A stretch of DNA of 64,000 nucleotides from an uncultured Eubacteriales bacterium (GTDB lineage: Bacteria > Bacillota > Clostridia > Lachnospirales > Lachnospiraceae): NCBI GenBank assembly GCA_900548855.1, contig URMF01000001.1:62001-126000 (forward strand). Reading direction: 5' to 3'. Below the pieces are notes generated by a model that was not told the DNA's origin, made no database searches, and saw nothing but the letters and a program-made list of their open reading frames with translations. Below, in pieces: positions 17,228-26,105 of this stretch. Numbering within the stretch: position 1 is the stretch's first letter; each line of letters opens with the position of its first letter. Position numbers and translations under genes: made by a program.

Positions 17228-18838
17228 ATGGCAGTCAAATATGTATTTGTCACAGGTGGTGTTGTTTCCGGACTGGGAAAGGGAATAACCGCCGCATCTT
17301 TGGGGAGACTTCTGAAAGCCAGAGGCTATAAGGTAACCTGCCAGAAGTTTGACCCTTATATCAATATCGACCCAGGCACCATGAACCCAATCCAGCACGG
17401 CGAAGTATTCGTTACGGATGACGGTGCTGAGACCGACCTGGACTTAGGACACTATGAACGGTTCATTGATGAAAATCTAAATAAAAAATCCAATGTCACC
17501 ACTGGTAAAGTATATTGGAGTATTTTGCAAAAGGAACGCCGCGGCGATTTTGGCGGCCATACCGTTCAGGTTATTCCTCATATTACCAACGAGATACAAA
17601 GCCGTTTTTACCGCAATTTAGACGCTTCCGAAACGGAATTTGCCATTATTGAGGTGGGCGGTACTGTGGGTGATATTGAGAGCCAGCCATTCTTGGAGGC
17701 AATCCGCCAGTTCCAGCACACAGTTGGACACGAAAACTGCATTATGATACATGTAACACTCATTCCTTATTTAAAGGCTTCTGGTGAGATGAAAACCAAG
17801 CCGACCCAGGCCAGCGTTAAAAATCTTCAGTCCCTTGGTATTCAGCCGGATATCTTAGTCTGCCGTTCCGACTATCCTTTAGAAGATGGCATGAAGGACA
17901 AAATTGCTTTATTCTGTAATGTGCCTAGCGAGAATGTTATCCAGAACCTGGATGTGGATGTCTTATATGAAGTACCACTTGCCATGGAAAAGGAAAAGCT
18001 GGCAAATGTGGTATGCAAATGTCTCCATGTAGACTGCCCAGAACCGGACCTCGATGAATGGATTGCCATGATTGACCGCTGGAAAAATCCAGTAAAAAAA
18101 GTGAAAATTGCCCTGGTTGGCAAGTATGTATCCCTTCATGATGCCTATATCTCCGTTGTAGAAGCGTTAAAGCACAGTTCCTTTGCCTGCAACTCTGATT
18201 TGGAAATCATGTGGATGGATTCTGAATTATTAAATGATGCTAATGTTGCAGAAGAATTAAAGGAAGCAGACGGCATCATTGTTCCTGGCGGCTTTGGTGA
18301 CCGCGGTATTGAGGGAATGATTAGCGCCATTCAATATGCCAGAGAAAACAATATCCCATATCTTGGACTTTGCCTCGGCATGCAGCTTACCATTGTGGAA
18401 TTTGCAAGACATGTACTGGGATACCACGATGCAAACTCCAGCGAATTCAATCCAAGCAGCGTACACCAGGTTATCCATATCATGCCGGACCAGGATGGTG
18501 TTACCGACCTTGGCGGAACCTTAAGGCTTGGCGCATATCCTTGTGTATTAAAAGAGTCTTCTAAATCCTATGCATTATATGGACAGAAGGAAATTACAGA
18601 ACGCCACCGCCACCGTTACGAGGTTAACAATGACTACCGGGAAGCCCTGGTAGCCGGCGGAATGGATTTAGTGGGCCAGTCCCCAGACGGACATATTGTG
18701 GAAATGATTGAAATCCCAGAACACCCTTGGTTTGTGGGAACACAGGCACATCCGGAATTCAAATCCCGTCCAAACAAGCCGCATCCACTGTTTAAAGGCT
18801 TCGTAACTGCCGCATTAGAGCATCAGGAAAAGAAATAA
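17228..18838 (+). CDS. pyrG: CTP synthase
   Basis: Amidates UTP to CTP using ATP and glutamine. The N-terminal synthetase domain carries the P-loop-like VTGGVVSGLGKGITAASLG and the VQVIPHITNEIQ and EVGGTVGDIESQPFLEA motifs. The C-terminal class I glutamine amidotransferase has the oxyanion/nucleophile motifs PGGFGDRG and LGLCLGMQ (Cys) and the C-terminal catalytic HPE (TQAHPEFKSRP). 536 residues, full length. ATG 17228 follows GGAGGAG at 8 bases; the frame is open upstream without a ribosome site. It is a monocistronic gene ending in a strong terminator. Confidence 0.97.
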   Translation: MAVKYVFVTGGVVSGLGKGITAASLGRLLKARGYKVTCQKFDPYINIDPGTMNPIQHGEVFVTDDGAETDLDLGHYERFIDENLNKKSNVTTGKVYWSILQKERRGDFGGHTVQVIPHITNEIQSRFYRNLDASETEFAIIEVGGTVGDIESQPFLEAIRQFQHTVGHENCIMIHVTLIPYLKASGEMKTKPTQASVKNLQSLGIQPDILVCRSDYPLEDGMKDKIALFCNVPSENVIQNLDVDVLYEVPLAMEKEKLANVVCKCLHVDCPEPDLDEWIAMIDRWKNPVKKVKIALVGKYVSLHDAYISVVEALKHSSFACNSDLEIMWMDSELLNDANVAEELKEADGIIVPGGFGDRGIEGMISAIQYARENNIPYLGLCLGMQLTIVEFARHVLGYHDANSSEFNPSSVHQVIHIMPDQDGVTDLGGTLRLGAYPCVLKESSKSYALYGQKEITERHRHRYEVNNDYREALVAGGMDLVGQSPDGHIVEMIEIPEHPWFVGTQAHPEFKSRPNKPHPLFKGFVTAALEHQEKK

Positions 18839-18894
18839 ACCAAAATGATACGATAAATACTTCGTGTTAATAGGGTATTAAAGAGATATCAAAA

Positions 18895-18937
18895 ACGGGG
18901 CTGTCGCACTAATTGCGACGGCCCCATCCTTTTATTA
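18895..18937 (+). terminator. Terminator of pyrG
   Basis: GGGGCTGTCGCA / TGCGACGGCCCC (one G-U pair) with a 5-base loop, then ATCCTTTTATT. It lies 60 bases after the pyrG stop. Confidence 0.88.
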
Positions 18938-19065
18938 TGCGCTCAGTCCCACTTCTCAACTATCCTAATCAGACTCTAATCCGTTTCACCTTCGACCATT
19001 TGCCATATACATTTGCATTCGTGGAATCTTTTTTTATAGGCTCTTACATGGACATAGTATAGTTA

Positions 19066-20052
19066 TTAAAAGTTCTGAATAAAAAACTGCTCCAACTTGT
19101 CAAACGGAATAATATCTGTTTTGTCATATAAATCCGTGTGAACGGCTCCGGGGATAATCAGCAGTTCTTTATTGTCTGCATACTTGCTGTCCTTTGTCAT
19201 GTTTGCAAAAGCGTCACGGCTGAAATAGCAGGAGTGCGCCTTTTCACCGTGTACCAACAGGACGGCGGAACGAATTTCATTTGAATACTGCAAAATCGGC
19301 ATATTCAAGAAAGACAAAGACGAAGTGATATTCCAGCCACCGTTGGAATTCAGGCTTCTTTCGTGATAACCACGCTTTGTTTTATAATAGTCGTAGTAAT
19401 CCTTAACAAAAAACGGTGCATCATCAGGCAAAGGATCGACAACACCGCCTGCAAGCGCATAAGAGCCGTTTTGGAAATCAATTATCCGCTGTGCGTTCAT
19501 CGCCTTTCTTTTTTCAAAACGAGCCTGCTCGCTGTCCTCGCTGTCAAAGTAACCGTTAGCAGTGCAACGGGACAAATCATACATGGTGGAGGCTACCGTT
19601 GCCTTGATTCTTGTGTCCTGTGCGGCGGCATTGAGCGCTAATCCACCCCAACCGCAGATACCAATAATGCCTATTCTTTCGGAATCAACATTTTCCTGAA
19701 CGGAAAGGAAATCTACTGCTGCACAAAAATCCTCGGTGTTGATGTCGGGCGAAGCGACATATCGTGGACTACCGTCACTCTCACCAGTAAAGGACGGATC
19801 AAAAGCAATTGTCACAAAGCCTCTTTCTGCCATAGTCTGTGCATACAGTCCGGATGACTGTTCCTTAACTGCGCCGAACGGACCGCTGACTGCAATAGCA
19901 GCCAGCTTACCGTCTGCATTCTTTGGTACATACAGATCGGCGGCAAGTGTAATGCCATAGCGATTATGAAATGTTACCTTGCTGTGATTAACCTTTTCAC
20001 TTTGCGGAAAAGTCTTATCCCATTCGTTTGTTAATGTAAGCGTCTGATTCAT
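19066..20052 (-). CDS. Alpha/beta hydrolase of the dienelactone-hydrolase-like type
   Basis: A 328-residue cytoplasmic alpha/beta hydrolase. The nucleophile elbow is GICGWGG, with Cys where serine hydrolases have Ser; Cys in G-x-C-x-G-G is characteristic of dienelactone hydrolase relatives. The oxyanion region is AIAVSGPFGAVKEQ and the catalytic His lies in PGAVHTDLYD; the acid is probably in the VLLVHGEKAHSCYF segment. Related genes are usually annotated as alpha/beta hydrolase or acetylxylan-esterase-like; the substrate is unknown. It is the last gene of the leftward accessory operon whose promoter lies at 23672-23700. ATG 20052 has TTTGGAGGT upstream. The 130 bases between it and the pyrG terminator show nothing I recognise. 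Confidence 0.8.
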   Translation of the reverse strand: MNQTLTLTNEWDKTFPQSEKVNHSKVTFHNRYGITLAADLYVPKNADGKLAAIAVSGPFGAVKEQSSGLYAQTMAERGFVTIAFDPSFTGESDGSPRYVASPDINTEDFCAAVDFLSVQENVDSERIGIIGICGWGGLALNAAAQDTRIKATVASTMYDLSRCTANGYFDSEDSEQARFEKRKAMNAQRIIDFQNGSYALAGGVVDPLPDDAPFFVKDYYDYYKTKRGYHERSLNSNGGWNITSSLSFLNMPILQYSNEIRSAVLLVHGEKAHSCYFSRDAFANMTKDSKYADNKELLIIPGAVHTDLYDKTDIIPFDKLEQFFIQNF

Positions 20053-20076
20053 TCTAAAATACCTCCAAATAAATTT

Positions 20077-20625
20077 TTATTCTAATGAAAAAGTAACGGT
20101 AACATCTCCGCTTCCCAGCGCATCTTTCCATCCGGACAGGTCATCTATTCTTCCAAGTCTTGTGTAGCTCCACGAATTGGAGCCATAAAAGATGACCATC
20201 TGATTTCCGTTATACAAAACAATATCCCCGGATTCCGTTGTGGTTTGACTATTGCTAGTGGGCAAGCTTGTTCCCAGCGAGCCGACTTTTTCAAAGCCGG
20301 AATAATCGCTCATTTGAATGACAACCGGCGCTTCACGCATCATATCCACGAAAGCGTCCACTGCCGCATTGCTTTCCAAAGTTGCTGTAAAATTATTGTT
20401 TCCAATTTGCAAGATTATTTTTTCCACTGTGTTTTCCTCCGTGGTAGAATTATTATCTGATTGCGACACAGGAGCCTTTGATTCTTCCAGTGGTTTCGTC
20501 TGCTGTGTATTTGACGAATTAGATCCATTAGGACGATTAGCCGATGTTGCACCTTCTGAACAACCAGACAGACAAATCACTATAACTGTTACACAAGAAA
20601 ATAGTTTCAAAAGTCTTAATTTCAT
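20077..20625 (-). CDS. Lipoprotein with cyclophilin-like C-terminal domain
   Basis: 182 residues. The signal peptide ends in lipobox CLSGC (lipid Cys near residue 22), so it is exported and anchored to the outer face of the membrane. A Ser/Asn/Thr-rich linker follows, then a beta-rich domain (IILQIGNNNFTATLESNAAVDAFVDMM ... GDIVLYNGNQMVIFYGSNSWSYTRLGRID) that matches the cyclophilin-like fold family common in gut Firmicutes. These domains lack prolyl-isomerase evidence; ligand binding is the usual guess. It resembles the lipoprotein at 22999-23607 in the same operon. It starts one base after the reductase gene stop, so translation is probably coupled. Confidence 0.78.
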   Translation of the reverse strand: MKLRLLKLFSCVTVIVICLSGCSEGATSANRPNGSNSSNTQQTKPLEESKAPVSQSDNNSTTEENTVEKIILQIGNNNFTATLESNAAVDAFVDMMREAPVVIQMSDYSGFEKVGSLGTSLPTSNSQTTTESGDIVLYNGNQMVIFYGSNSWSYTRLGRIDDLSGWKDALGSGDVTVTFSLE

Positions 20626-20626
20626 C

Positions 20627-21166
20627 TTAAATCGCCTTTCCCATTTCGTAGGCTTTTATTAAAGCAGAATGTCCCTCGATTTCTCCCACGCCATTTACAC
20701 CACCTGCAAAGACCGTTCCTGTGAGATGTGCTTTAGGGAAACATTCAATCCAGCCTTTAAGTCCGTTTATTGCACGAGCATCCACACCTTCTTCATCCTC
20801 TGCCGCTGTAGATAAAAAGTAAATATCTCGGAAAGCATAATCCACAGAAAACAGCGGATTGGCACGGTCGAGCATTGTTTTCATTTGTCCCGACATTTCA
20901 TAATAGTAAATGGGGGTGGCAAACACCAGCACATCAGCAGCCAACATTTTCTGTGCAATAGTATCTGCATCGTCGTGAATCACACAACGCTTGGTTTTCT
21001 GACAGGCAAGGCAACCTTTACAAAAATTGACTGTTTTATCGTAAAGACTGATTTTCTCTGCTGTGCTGCCACCGTCCACAGCTCCTTTTAGAAATGCGTC
21101 AGCCAAGACTTGCGAATTTCCGTTTTTACGGGGACTGGTTGAAATAATTAAAACTTTTTTATTCAT
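20627..21166 (-). CDS. NAD(P)H-dependent FMN reductase / flavodoxin-fold protein
   Basis: 179 residues. The FMN phosphate loop is STSPRKNGNSQVLADAF at the N-terminus. KGCLACQKTKRC forms a Cys cluster like that of iron-sulfur flavoproteins. The flavin-contact motif is FATPIYYYEMSGQMKTMLDR. Family members transfer electrons from NAD(P)H to FMN or reduce quinones, azo or nitro compounds. Whether the Cys set binds an Fe-S cluster here is uncertain. I start at ATG 21166, with GGAGGA 9 bases upstream, not at the upstream in-frame codon. It lies in the middle of the LysR-linked operon. Confidence 0.87.
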   Translation of the reverse strand: MNKKVLIISTSPRKNGNSQVLADAFLKGAVDGGSTAEKISLYDKTVNFCKGCLACQKTKRCVIHDDADTIAQKMLAADVLVFATPIYYYEMSGQMKTMLDRANPLFSVDYAFRDIYFLSTAAEDEEGVDARAINGLKGWIECFPKAHLTGTVFAGGVNGVGEIEGHSALIKAYEMGKAI

Positions 21167-21196
21167 AATGATATCCTCCATTTCTGTATATTAAGT

Positions 21197-21808
21197 TTAC
21201 ACAAAGAGCAGCCGCAACAGTATGATTATGCCAAAGAGAGAAAGAGCACTGCCAAATATCCGATTCATATAGCGGAAATTGAATTTCTCTGTTTTTTTCT
21301 TGATAATATAGGTAACTGCGCTAAGCGTTCCCCACCAAATATAAGTGCCAATCAATACACCGACTACGAGCATACAGCCACGCACCAATCCTGCGCCAGC
21401 AGAAATCCCAAAATAGGAAAATGCAAACAGGAATGTAAGTATTGCCGCAGGATTTGTAACGCCAACCATAAAAGAGGAAAAAAACATCTTAATTGGATTC
21501 ATTTTTTCCACCTTTACTCCGGTTGTATCTTCTTTTTTTATCAGCAGGCAGATTCCCATTAACAGTACAAAACTGCCGCCAAGAATATTAATAATAATTT
21601 GATATTTCAGCAAAAAGTCGGATATAAGGGTAAGACCGAACACTCCCACGCAGGCATAAAAGCAATCGGCAACAGAAGAACCCAACCCTGTAAAAAGACC
21701 TGCCTGCATTCCGCTGTTCCAAGTTCGCTGAACGGTCATCGTACCGACTGCGCCCACAGGCAGACCAAATAATAAACCGATTAAAATGCCCCGCAAAAGA
21801 TAGTCCAT
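21197..21808 (-). CDS. LysE/RhtB-family exporter
   Basis: Integral membrane protein of 203 residues with about six hydrophobic segments. The N-terminus GILIGLLFGLPVGAVGTMTVQRTW is the LysE signature (P-x-G-P/A-x-G...R). A mid-protein FMVGVTNPAAILTFLFAF segment carries the conserved NP. LysE/RhtB proteins export amino acids or their derivatives by proton antiport. The substrate is unknown; its place in an operon with an adenylating enzyme and hydrolases nearby hints at export of an amino-acid-like product, which is inference. GAGGTG precedes ATG 21808. Confidence 0.86.
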   Translation of the reverse strand: MDYLLRGILIGLLFGLPVGAVGTMTVQRTWNSGMQAGLFTGLGSSVADCFYACVGVFGLTLISDFLLKYQIIINILGGSFVLLMGICLLIKKEDTTGVKVEKMNPIKMFFSSFMVGVTNPAAILTFLFAFSYFGISAGAGLVRGCMLVVGVLIGTYIWWGTLSAVTYIIKKKTEKFNFRYMNRIFGSALSLFGIIILLRLLFV

Positions 21809-21843
21809 TTTTTAATCACCTCATTTCCTTTTCTGTATTTGCT

Positions 21844-22716
21844 TTATGCACAACAGGCACAGGGTGTATTTTTATGGTTTGAATCCCCCACGATTACCTT
21901 ACCCCTTGCCTCATCAATATCCATAATGATTGCACCGACTTCGGGAACATAGATATGCCCGGACATTGGGTTTTTAATGCTGACAATCGGAGCGGTGAGG
22001 GTAGCTTCCACCTCGGAACGCTCAAAGGAAAGATCCGTGGCAACCATTTCGCAGTTAATCAGCTTCAGATTTTTGCAGTAGCAAAGAGGTTGCGTCCCGA
22101 TGATTTTGCAGTTTTCAAAGGTGATATTTTCGCTGTACCACGCAAGATATTCACCTTTTACGACACTGTTTTTGACTATAATATTCTTAGCGTGCCAGAA
22201 AGCGTCTTTTGTATCAAACACGCAGTTTTCAAAAACAGAATCAACAATATACTGAAATGAGTATTTACCTTTCATACGGACATCTCGGAAAGTCAAGCAC
22301 TCTGCACGCATCATAAAATATTCGCTTTCGGCAGTACAATCCTCCATCTCAATACCACGCACTGACCAGCCAAATTCAGGAGAAACAATGTCACAGCCAC
22401 ACATTTTGATATTGGTACATTCACGCAGAGCCTTAATACCGTAGAGTTTGGTATCATTGATTTCCACATTTTCAGAATACCAAAGAGCCGCTCTGCAAAG
22501 TTCAGTCATTTTCGAATTTTCAATTCTCAGCCCTGTGTCATGCCAGAACGGATAACGGAGATTAAAAAAACAATTATCTACTGCAACATCTCTGCCTTCT
22601 TTAAACGCGCTCTCACCATCGGCGGGACCATCAAAGGCACAGTCCTTTACTAAAATATCCCGTGCTGCATAAAGGGCTCTTTCTTCATCAAAAGTTTTGT
22701 TTGTAATAGTAATCAT
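21844..22716 (-). CDS. DUF3737 family protein, predicted right-handed beta-helix
   Basis: A 290-residue protein made of short repeating strands with stacked Cys/Asn/Phe positions, such as VKDCAFDG, VDNCFFN, MCGCDIV, FENCVFDTKDAFWHAKN, VKNSVVKGEYLAWYSEN and FENCKIIGTQPLCYCKN. This is the pattern of a pectate-lyase-like beta-helix. Family DUF3737 has no established function. The C-terminus ends NTPCACCA. No signal peptide is visible, so it is probably cytoplasmic. AAAGGAG lies before ATG 22716. It sits between a small helical protein gene and the LysE gene. Confidence 0.82.
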   Translation of the reverse strand: MITITNKTFDEERALYAARDILVKDCAFDGPADGESAFKEGRDVAVDNCFFNLRYPFWHDTGLRIENSKMTELCRAALWYSENVEINDTKLYGIKALRECTNIKMCGCDIVSPEFGWSVRGIEMEDCTAESEYFMMRAECLTFRDVRMKGKYSFQYIVDSVFENCVFDTKDAFWHAKNIIVKNSVVKGEYLAWYSENITFENCKIIGTQPLCYCKNLKLINCEMVATDLSFERSEVEATLTAPIVSIKNPMSGHIYVPEVGAIIMDIDEARGKVIVGDSNHKNTPCACCA

Positions 22717-22743
22717 AGTAATATACTCCTTTCGAATGTTATG

Positions 22744-22974
22744 TTATTTCTTTGCTTTCTTCATTTGGTAAATAAAGTAATCAAGGCAGTCGATACACTT
22801 CTGTTCTCTATGCAGGGAATCGAGCAAATTTTTTCTGTGGACGGCTAACCGCTTCAGGCCATTTGCTTCTTTTCCTTTTTGCAGGTCTGCCATAAATTTT
22901 TCAATAGTGTCAGAATCACAGCCCGCATCTTTCAGATTTTGGATAATAGATTCCGAATATTCATTTACGCTCAT
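22744..22974 (-). CDS. Small conserved helical protein
   Basis: A 76-residue, highly charged protein predicted to be all helical (SESIIQNLKDAGCDSDTIEKFMADLQKGKEANGLKRL ... CIDCLDYFIYQMKKAKK). It has a CIDC pair and an earlier Cys. AGAGGA precedes ATG 22974. The first half looks like a short three-helix unit. I do not recognise a named family with certainty. Its position, 24 bases after one lipoprotein gene and 27 before DUF3737, makes it a genuine operon member. Confidence 0.75.
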   Translation of the reverse strand: MSVNEYSESIIQNLKDAGCDSDTIEKFMADLQKGKEANGLKRLAVHRKNLLDSLHREQKCIDCLDYFIYQMKKAKK

Positions 22975-22998
22975 TGTTTTCCTCTTTTCTGTATAGGG

Positions 22999-23607
22999 TT
23001 ATTCTCCGTCACTAATCTGAACAATTTTATTACCCCATCCCTCCAATACAGGGTTATCCTCAACCGCACTACGGAATTCTTCTGTGTCGTCAAAATATCC
23101 TACCGGTGTATATTCACCTGTTACCTCGGCATCGCCGTAGAAAAGGATGATACGGTTTGGCTCCGAATAATACACGGTTCCAGCAGTTTCTTCGGTAACG
23201 GTTTCGGGATTTGAAGGAATCTCATATTGGCTGGGAATGTCATAATATTGCATAACCTCCCAGTTTTTGTAGCCCTCATAGTTATAAATGGGCAATCTCC
23301 AGTCAGCCGTGCCCACATGGCGGGCGATTGCCTGAGCAGTGTCATTTTCATACAGGTGCATTACAAACGGTTCTCCATTATCACCAAATCGAACAACCAA
23401 TTCCGCAGCCAGCGTTCCACTCTCAGATTCATCGCCGTTGTCAGCAGCAGAACTTTGGGGATTGTTGATTACTAAATCGGAAGTCTCCGACGAGCGGCTT
23501 TCATTGTCGTTATTTCCTTTGGATTGACTACTGCAACCTGTAAATACACCGATAACGAGTGCCAACATAAAGACAAGTGAAATGTTTTTTAATGTTTTTT
23601 GTTTCAT
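22999..23607 (-). CDS. Lipoprotein with cyclophilin-like C-terminal domain, first gene of its operon
   Basis: 202 residues from ATG 23607 (AAAGGAACG upstream). The signal peptide ends VFTGC (lipobox). An acidic Ser/Asn-rich linker follows, then a beta-rich domain (AELVVRFGDNGEPFVMHLYENDTAQAIARHV ... RIILFYGDAEVTGEYTPVGYFDD). The order of motifs (Y.N/D...A, a Tyr-rich middle, ILFYG.., the P.G segment) is the same as in the lipoprotein at 20077-20625, so the two look like paralogues of a cyclophilin-like family. It is the promoter-proximal gene of the operon controlled by the element at 23672-23741. Extracytoplasmic; ligand unknown. Confidence 0.8.
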   Translation of the reverse strand: MKQKTLKNISLVFMLALVIGVFTGCSSQSKGNNDNESRSSETSDLVINNPQSSAADNGDESESGTLAAELVVRFGDNGEPFVMHLYENDTAQAIARHVGTADWRLPIYNYEGYKNWEVMQYYDIPSQYEIPSNPETVTEETAGTVYYSEPNRIILFYGDAEVTGEYTPVGYFDDTEEFRSAVEDNPVLEGWGNKIVQISDGE

Positions 23608-23671
23608 ATTCGTTCCTTTCTTATGCCAGACTGGGCACAAATAAAATATTTAAGTTTGTTCCTTTGTTATT

Positions 23672-23741
23672 ATTATAAGCCTGCCCTCTCTCTATAGCAA
23701 ATACTTATATCAAATACATGCCTATAACAAATAGGCATATT
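23672..23741 (-). promoter_or_regulatory. LysR-type operator and promoter, copy A (lipoprotein to hydrolase operon)
   Basis: On the minus strand: TTGCTA (23700-23695), 17 bases, TATAAT (23677-23672). Immediately upstream lies a 23-base element (plus-strand 23694-23716) that matches copy B (29400-29422) at 22 of 23 positions. GGCATATT follows at the same 17-base spacing in both copies. In copy A the far half also forms the dyad ATGCCTAT-aacaa-ATAGGCAT (23718-23738). The operator runs up to the stop codon of the upstream ABC permease gene. An operator overlapping -35 from upstream is typical of LysR-activated promoters. Confidence 0.75.
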
Positions 23742-26089
23742 TATTCAGCGACTAATACCGCAAGCGGCACCTTTTTGATTTTTCCGGCAAGCAGCCAGCC
23801 AAAAACGGTAAATAGAATCGTTACAACGGCCATAGGCAGAATCACGCTGATAAAGTTCGGGTGCGATACAAAATTACTGATACCTGCGAGTTTCATCACA
23901 GACGATACAATTGGGTCTGCAACAACTGCCGCTAGCACCGTACCGACACCCCCGCCAAGAAAAGCTACCATAGCAAAACGCAGCGCAAAAGTCAACCGCA
24001 AACTTGCTGACGAAAAACCTATTGCTTTATAAATACCTAAATCTTTCTTTTCAGCTAAAAGAATTTTACCGCCTGTCATAACCGTTACAATCAAAATAAA
24101 GACAAATACCAAAGTATACATCAGCAGCAGAAGCGCCTGCATAGCCGAGATAATACTAAAAAGACCCGGCCAAGTATTTTCATGCACATGAATGTCGCCA
24201 CCGTATGCGGATTTCAAAGCCTCAGTAATTGCAGCTTTTTGAGAACCGTCTGCCAAGAAATAATGCCAGCACCAGAGGTTGGGGTGATCGCTGCCGATTT
24301 TGAGATACCCTTCCCGGCTCATACCGAAATTATCCCCCATATCATTTGCACAGGAATAGATACCCGAAATAATGTATTCTGCATTTCCTCTATCACCTCG
24401 AACCGTCACAGTATCACCGATAGCAATACCAAAATTAGCAGCAATAAATTCTGTTATTACAATTTCGTTATCCGCAATACAGGTGTTTCCCTCTAAAATG
24501 TGAAACCGCTCCGGTTCGTCAATTACATTTGCCGTGTAGGAAATTCCGTTCAGTGAAACGGTAGGCATTGCCAGCACATAAGTATCGGTAATATCCGAAT
24601 ACTCACGAATGGTATTTTCAAATTCCTCCTGCGTCAATTCGCCGAAAGACTGAACGCCGATGTCGTGGTCGGCAGGATTGAATGCATCCATCATTCCCTT
24701 GCCGTCAGAACCAAGCCACACATCCATTCTCCCCACGAGAGAAGCGAAGAATACCAGCAGGAGAGCCACAACAAAGGCTCCGATATATCTGCTTTTCCCG
24801 CTCATTAACTGACGAAACGCAAGGCGAAAATGAATCCTATCTCCAAATGCCGCAGGTTTTGTAATTTGCGTAACTGTATCATCCGTTTCACTGCCAATTG
24901 CTTTCATCGGTGTAATCTTGCCAATTTTGTAGGTTCTAACAAAAATGAACAGAGAAAGTAAAAGTAAAATCAATAGAAATGCTGCTATTGTAAACAGGAA
25001 CGGCGGTGTTTTAGGAATCAAGACCCCCGTTGTCGTCAATGTAGCGTCTGCAACCGCACCACCGAAAGGGACAGATAGCAGGAAACCGATAATGAGTCCC
25101 AAAGCGGCAGGAATACTATATTGCAAAAGTTGTAAAAAACGGAGCCTGTTTGCAGTAAAACCCACGGTTTTCAAAATGCCCATATTCACAAAGTCTGAAG
25201 CAATCGTACTGCTGATGCTGTGACTCAAAACAATTAAAACCACAAAGAAAAGCACAAAGGAAAATGCAAAGAGCAGTCCGCTGAACGCCCGTAGCAGAAT
25301 CAGCATAAATCCTGTTATGGCTTTCTTACTGTGGACGGCTTCTGTATATTCGGCAAGTGCAGTTTGTTCATTCAACAGACTGTTTAATTCTGAAACAGTC
25401 AACCCACCTTCTTCTGCCCCAAAGATATGAAGCATTGCTCCATCACGGGCAAGAGCATCAATTCCTGCATTAGAAATAAGGTCTAACGCTATGTATCCGT
25501 CGGATTCGCTGATTAAAAAACCTTTCATACCAATCATCGAGCTCCCCATAAAAACATCTTCATAAAAACCCTTTACGGTAAGGGTCAGATTTTCTCCAGC
25601 TCTTGCAATAGGAAAAGTAATTTCATCACCGATTTGTATATCGCAGATAGAAACCATAGAGGGGGACACATACACCTCACCCGGTAAAATTTCGTCAGGC
25701 TGTTCGGTATATTCCGACATATTTCCGGCAAAAAAACGATAGCGGTTTTCCAAAGGATTATAGGTTATGAGCTGTCCTTCACTGTCTGATTCTATGCCAT
25801 TTGCAGTATAGTTTGAGTAAATAAGTCTCTGTATTTCTACACGCTCAATTTCTTTCAAAGCCTCTATTCTGCTCTCCAAATCAGATACGTCAGGTAAATT
25901 TGCCACCCAAACAGTAAGCTCACCAAATCCAGTCCGGTCAAGCTCGTTCCCAATATATTTTTCGGAATTAAACCAAATGGCGAGTACTGTTCCCAAAGCG
26001 GCTGCAACAAACAGGGTAAGAATAAAAATCCCACAAAGTATTCCCTTATGTCGTTTTAAATTTGCTTTTAATAAAATCTTGTTTTCCAT
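23741..26089 (-). CDS. FtsX-family ABC transporter permease
   Basis: 782 residues with a two-copy MacB/FtsX architecture. It has an N-terminal TM (GIFILTLFVAAALGTVLAIWF), a large extracytoplasmic domain, three TMs (near residues 265-395), a cytoplasmic link, then a second TM plus extracytoplasmic domain and three C-terminal TMs (LLLLMYTLVFVFILIVTVMTG ... ILPMAVVTILFTVFGWLLAG). The conserved FtsX segments VNMGILKTVGF and DLGIYKAIGF are present. Such permeases work in mechanotransmission or in lipid/peptide export rather than sugar import. Its ATPase is encoded 16 bases upstream. GGAGG precedes ATG 26089. Its stop codon adjoins operator copy A. Confidence 0.9.
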   Translation of the reverse strand: MENKILLKANLKRHKGILCGIFILTLFVAAALGTVLAIWFNSEKYIGNELDRTGFGELTVWVANLPDVSDLESRIEALKEIERVEIQRLIYSNYTANGIESDSEGQLITYNPLENRYRFFAGNMSEYTEQPDEILPGEVYVSPSMVSICDIQIGDEITFPIARAGENLTLTVKGFYEDVFMGSSMIGMKGFLISESDGYIALDLISNAGIDALARDGAMLHIFGAEEGGLTVSELNSLLNEQTALAEYTEAVHSKKAITGFMLILLRAFSGLLFAFSFVLFFVVLIVLSHSISSTIASDFVNMGILKTVGFTANRLRFLQLLQYSIPAALGLIIGFLLSVPFGGAVADATLTTTGVLIPKTPPFLFTIAAFLLILLLLSLFIFVRTYKIGKITPMKAIGSETDDTVTQITKPAAFGDRIHFRLAFRQLMSGKSRYIGAFVVALLLVFFASLVGRMDVWLGSDGKGMMDAFNPADHDIGVQSFGELTQEEFENTIREYSDITDTYVLAMPTVSLNGISYTANVIDEPERFHILEGNTCIADNEIVITEFIAANFGIAIGDTVTVRGDRGNAEYIISGIYSCANDMGDNFGMSREGYLKIGSDHPNLWCWHYFLADGSQKAAITEALKSAYGGDIHVHENTWPGLFSIISAMQALLLLMYTLVFVFILIVTVMTGGKILLAEKKDLGIYKAIGFSSASLRLTFALRFAMVAFLGGGVGTVLAAVVADPIVSSVMKLAGISNFVSHPNFISVILPMAVVTILFTVFGWLLAGKIKKVPLAVLVAE

Positions 26090-26105
26090 AAAGCAACCTC
26101 CTTAC

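Noticed and set aside
18938..19065. Remnant of a mobile element between pyrG and the accessory island
   Set aside because: No inverted terminal repeat, target duplication or transposase fragment could be recognised in this short stretch.
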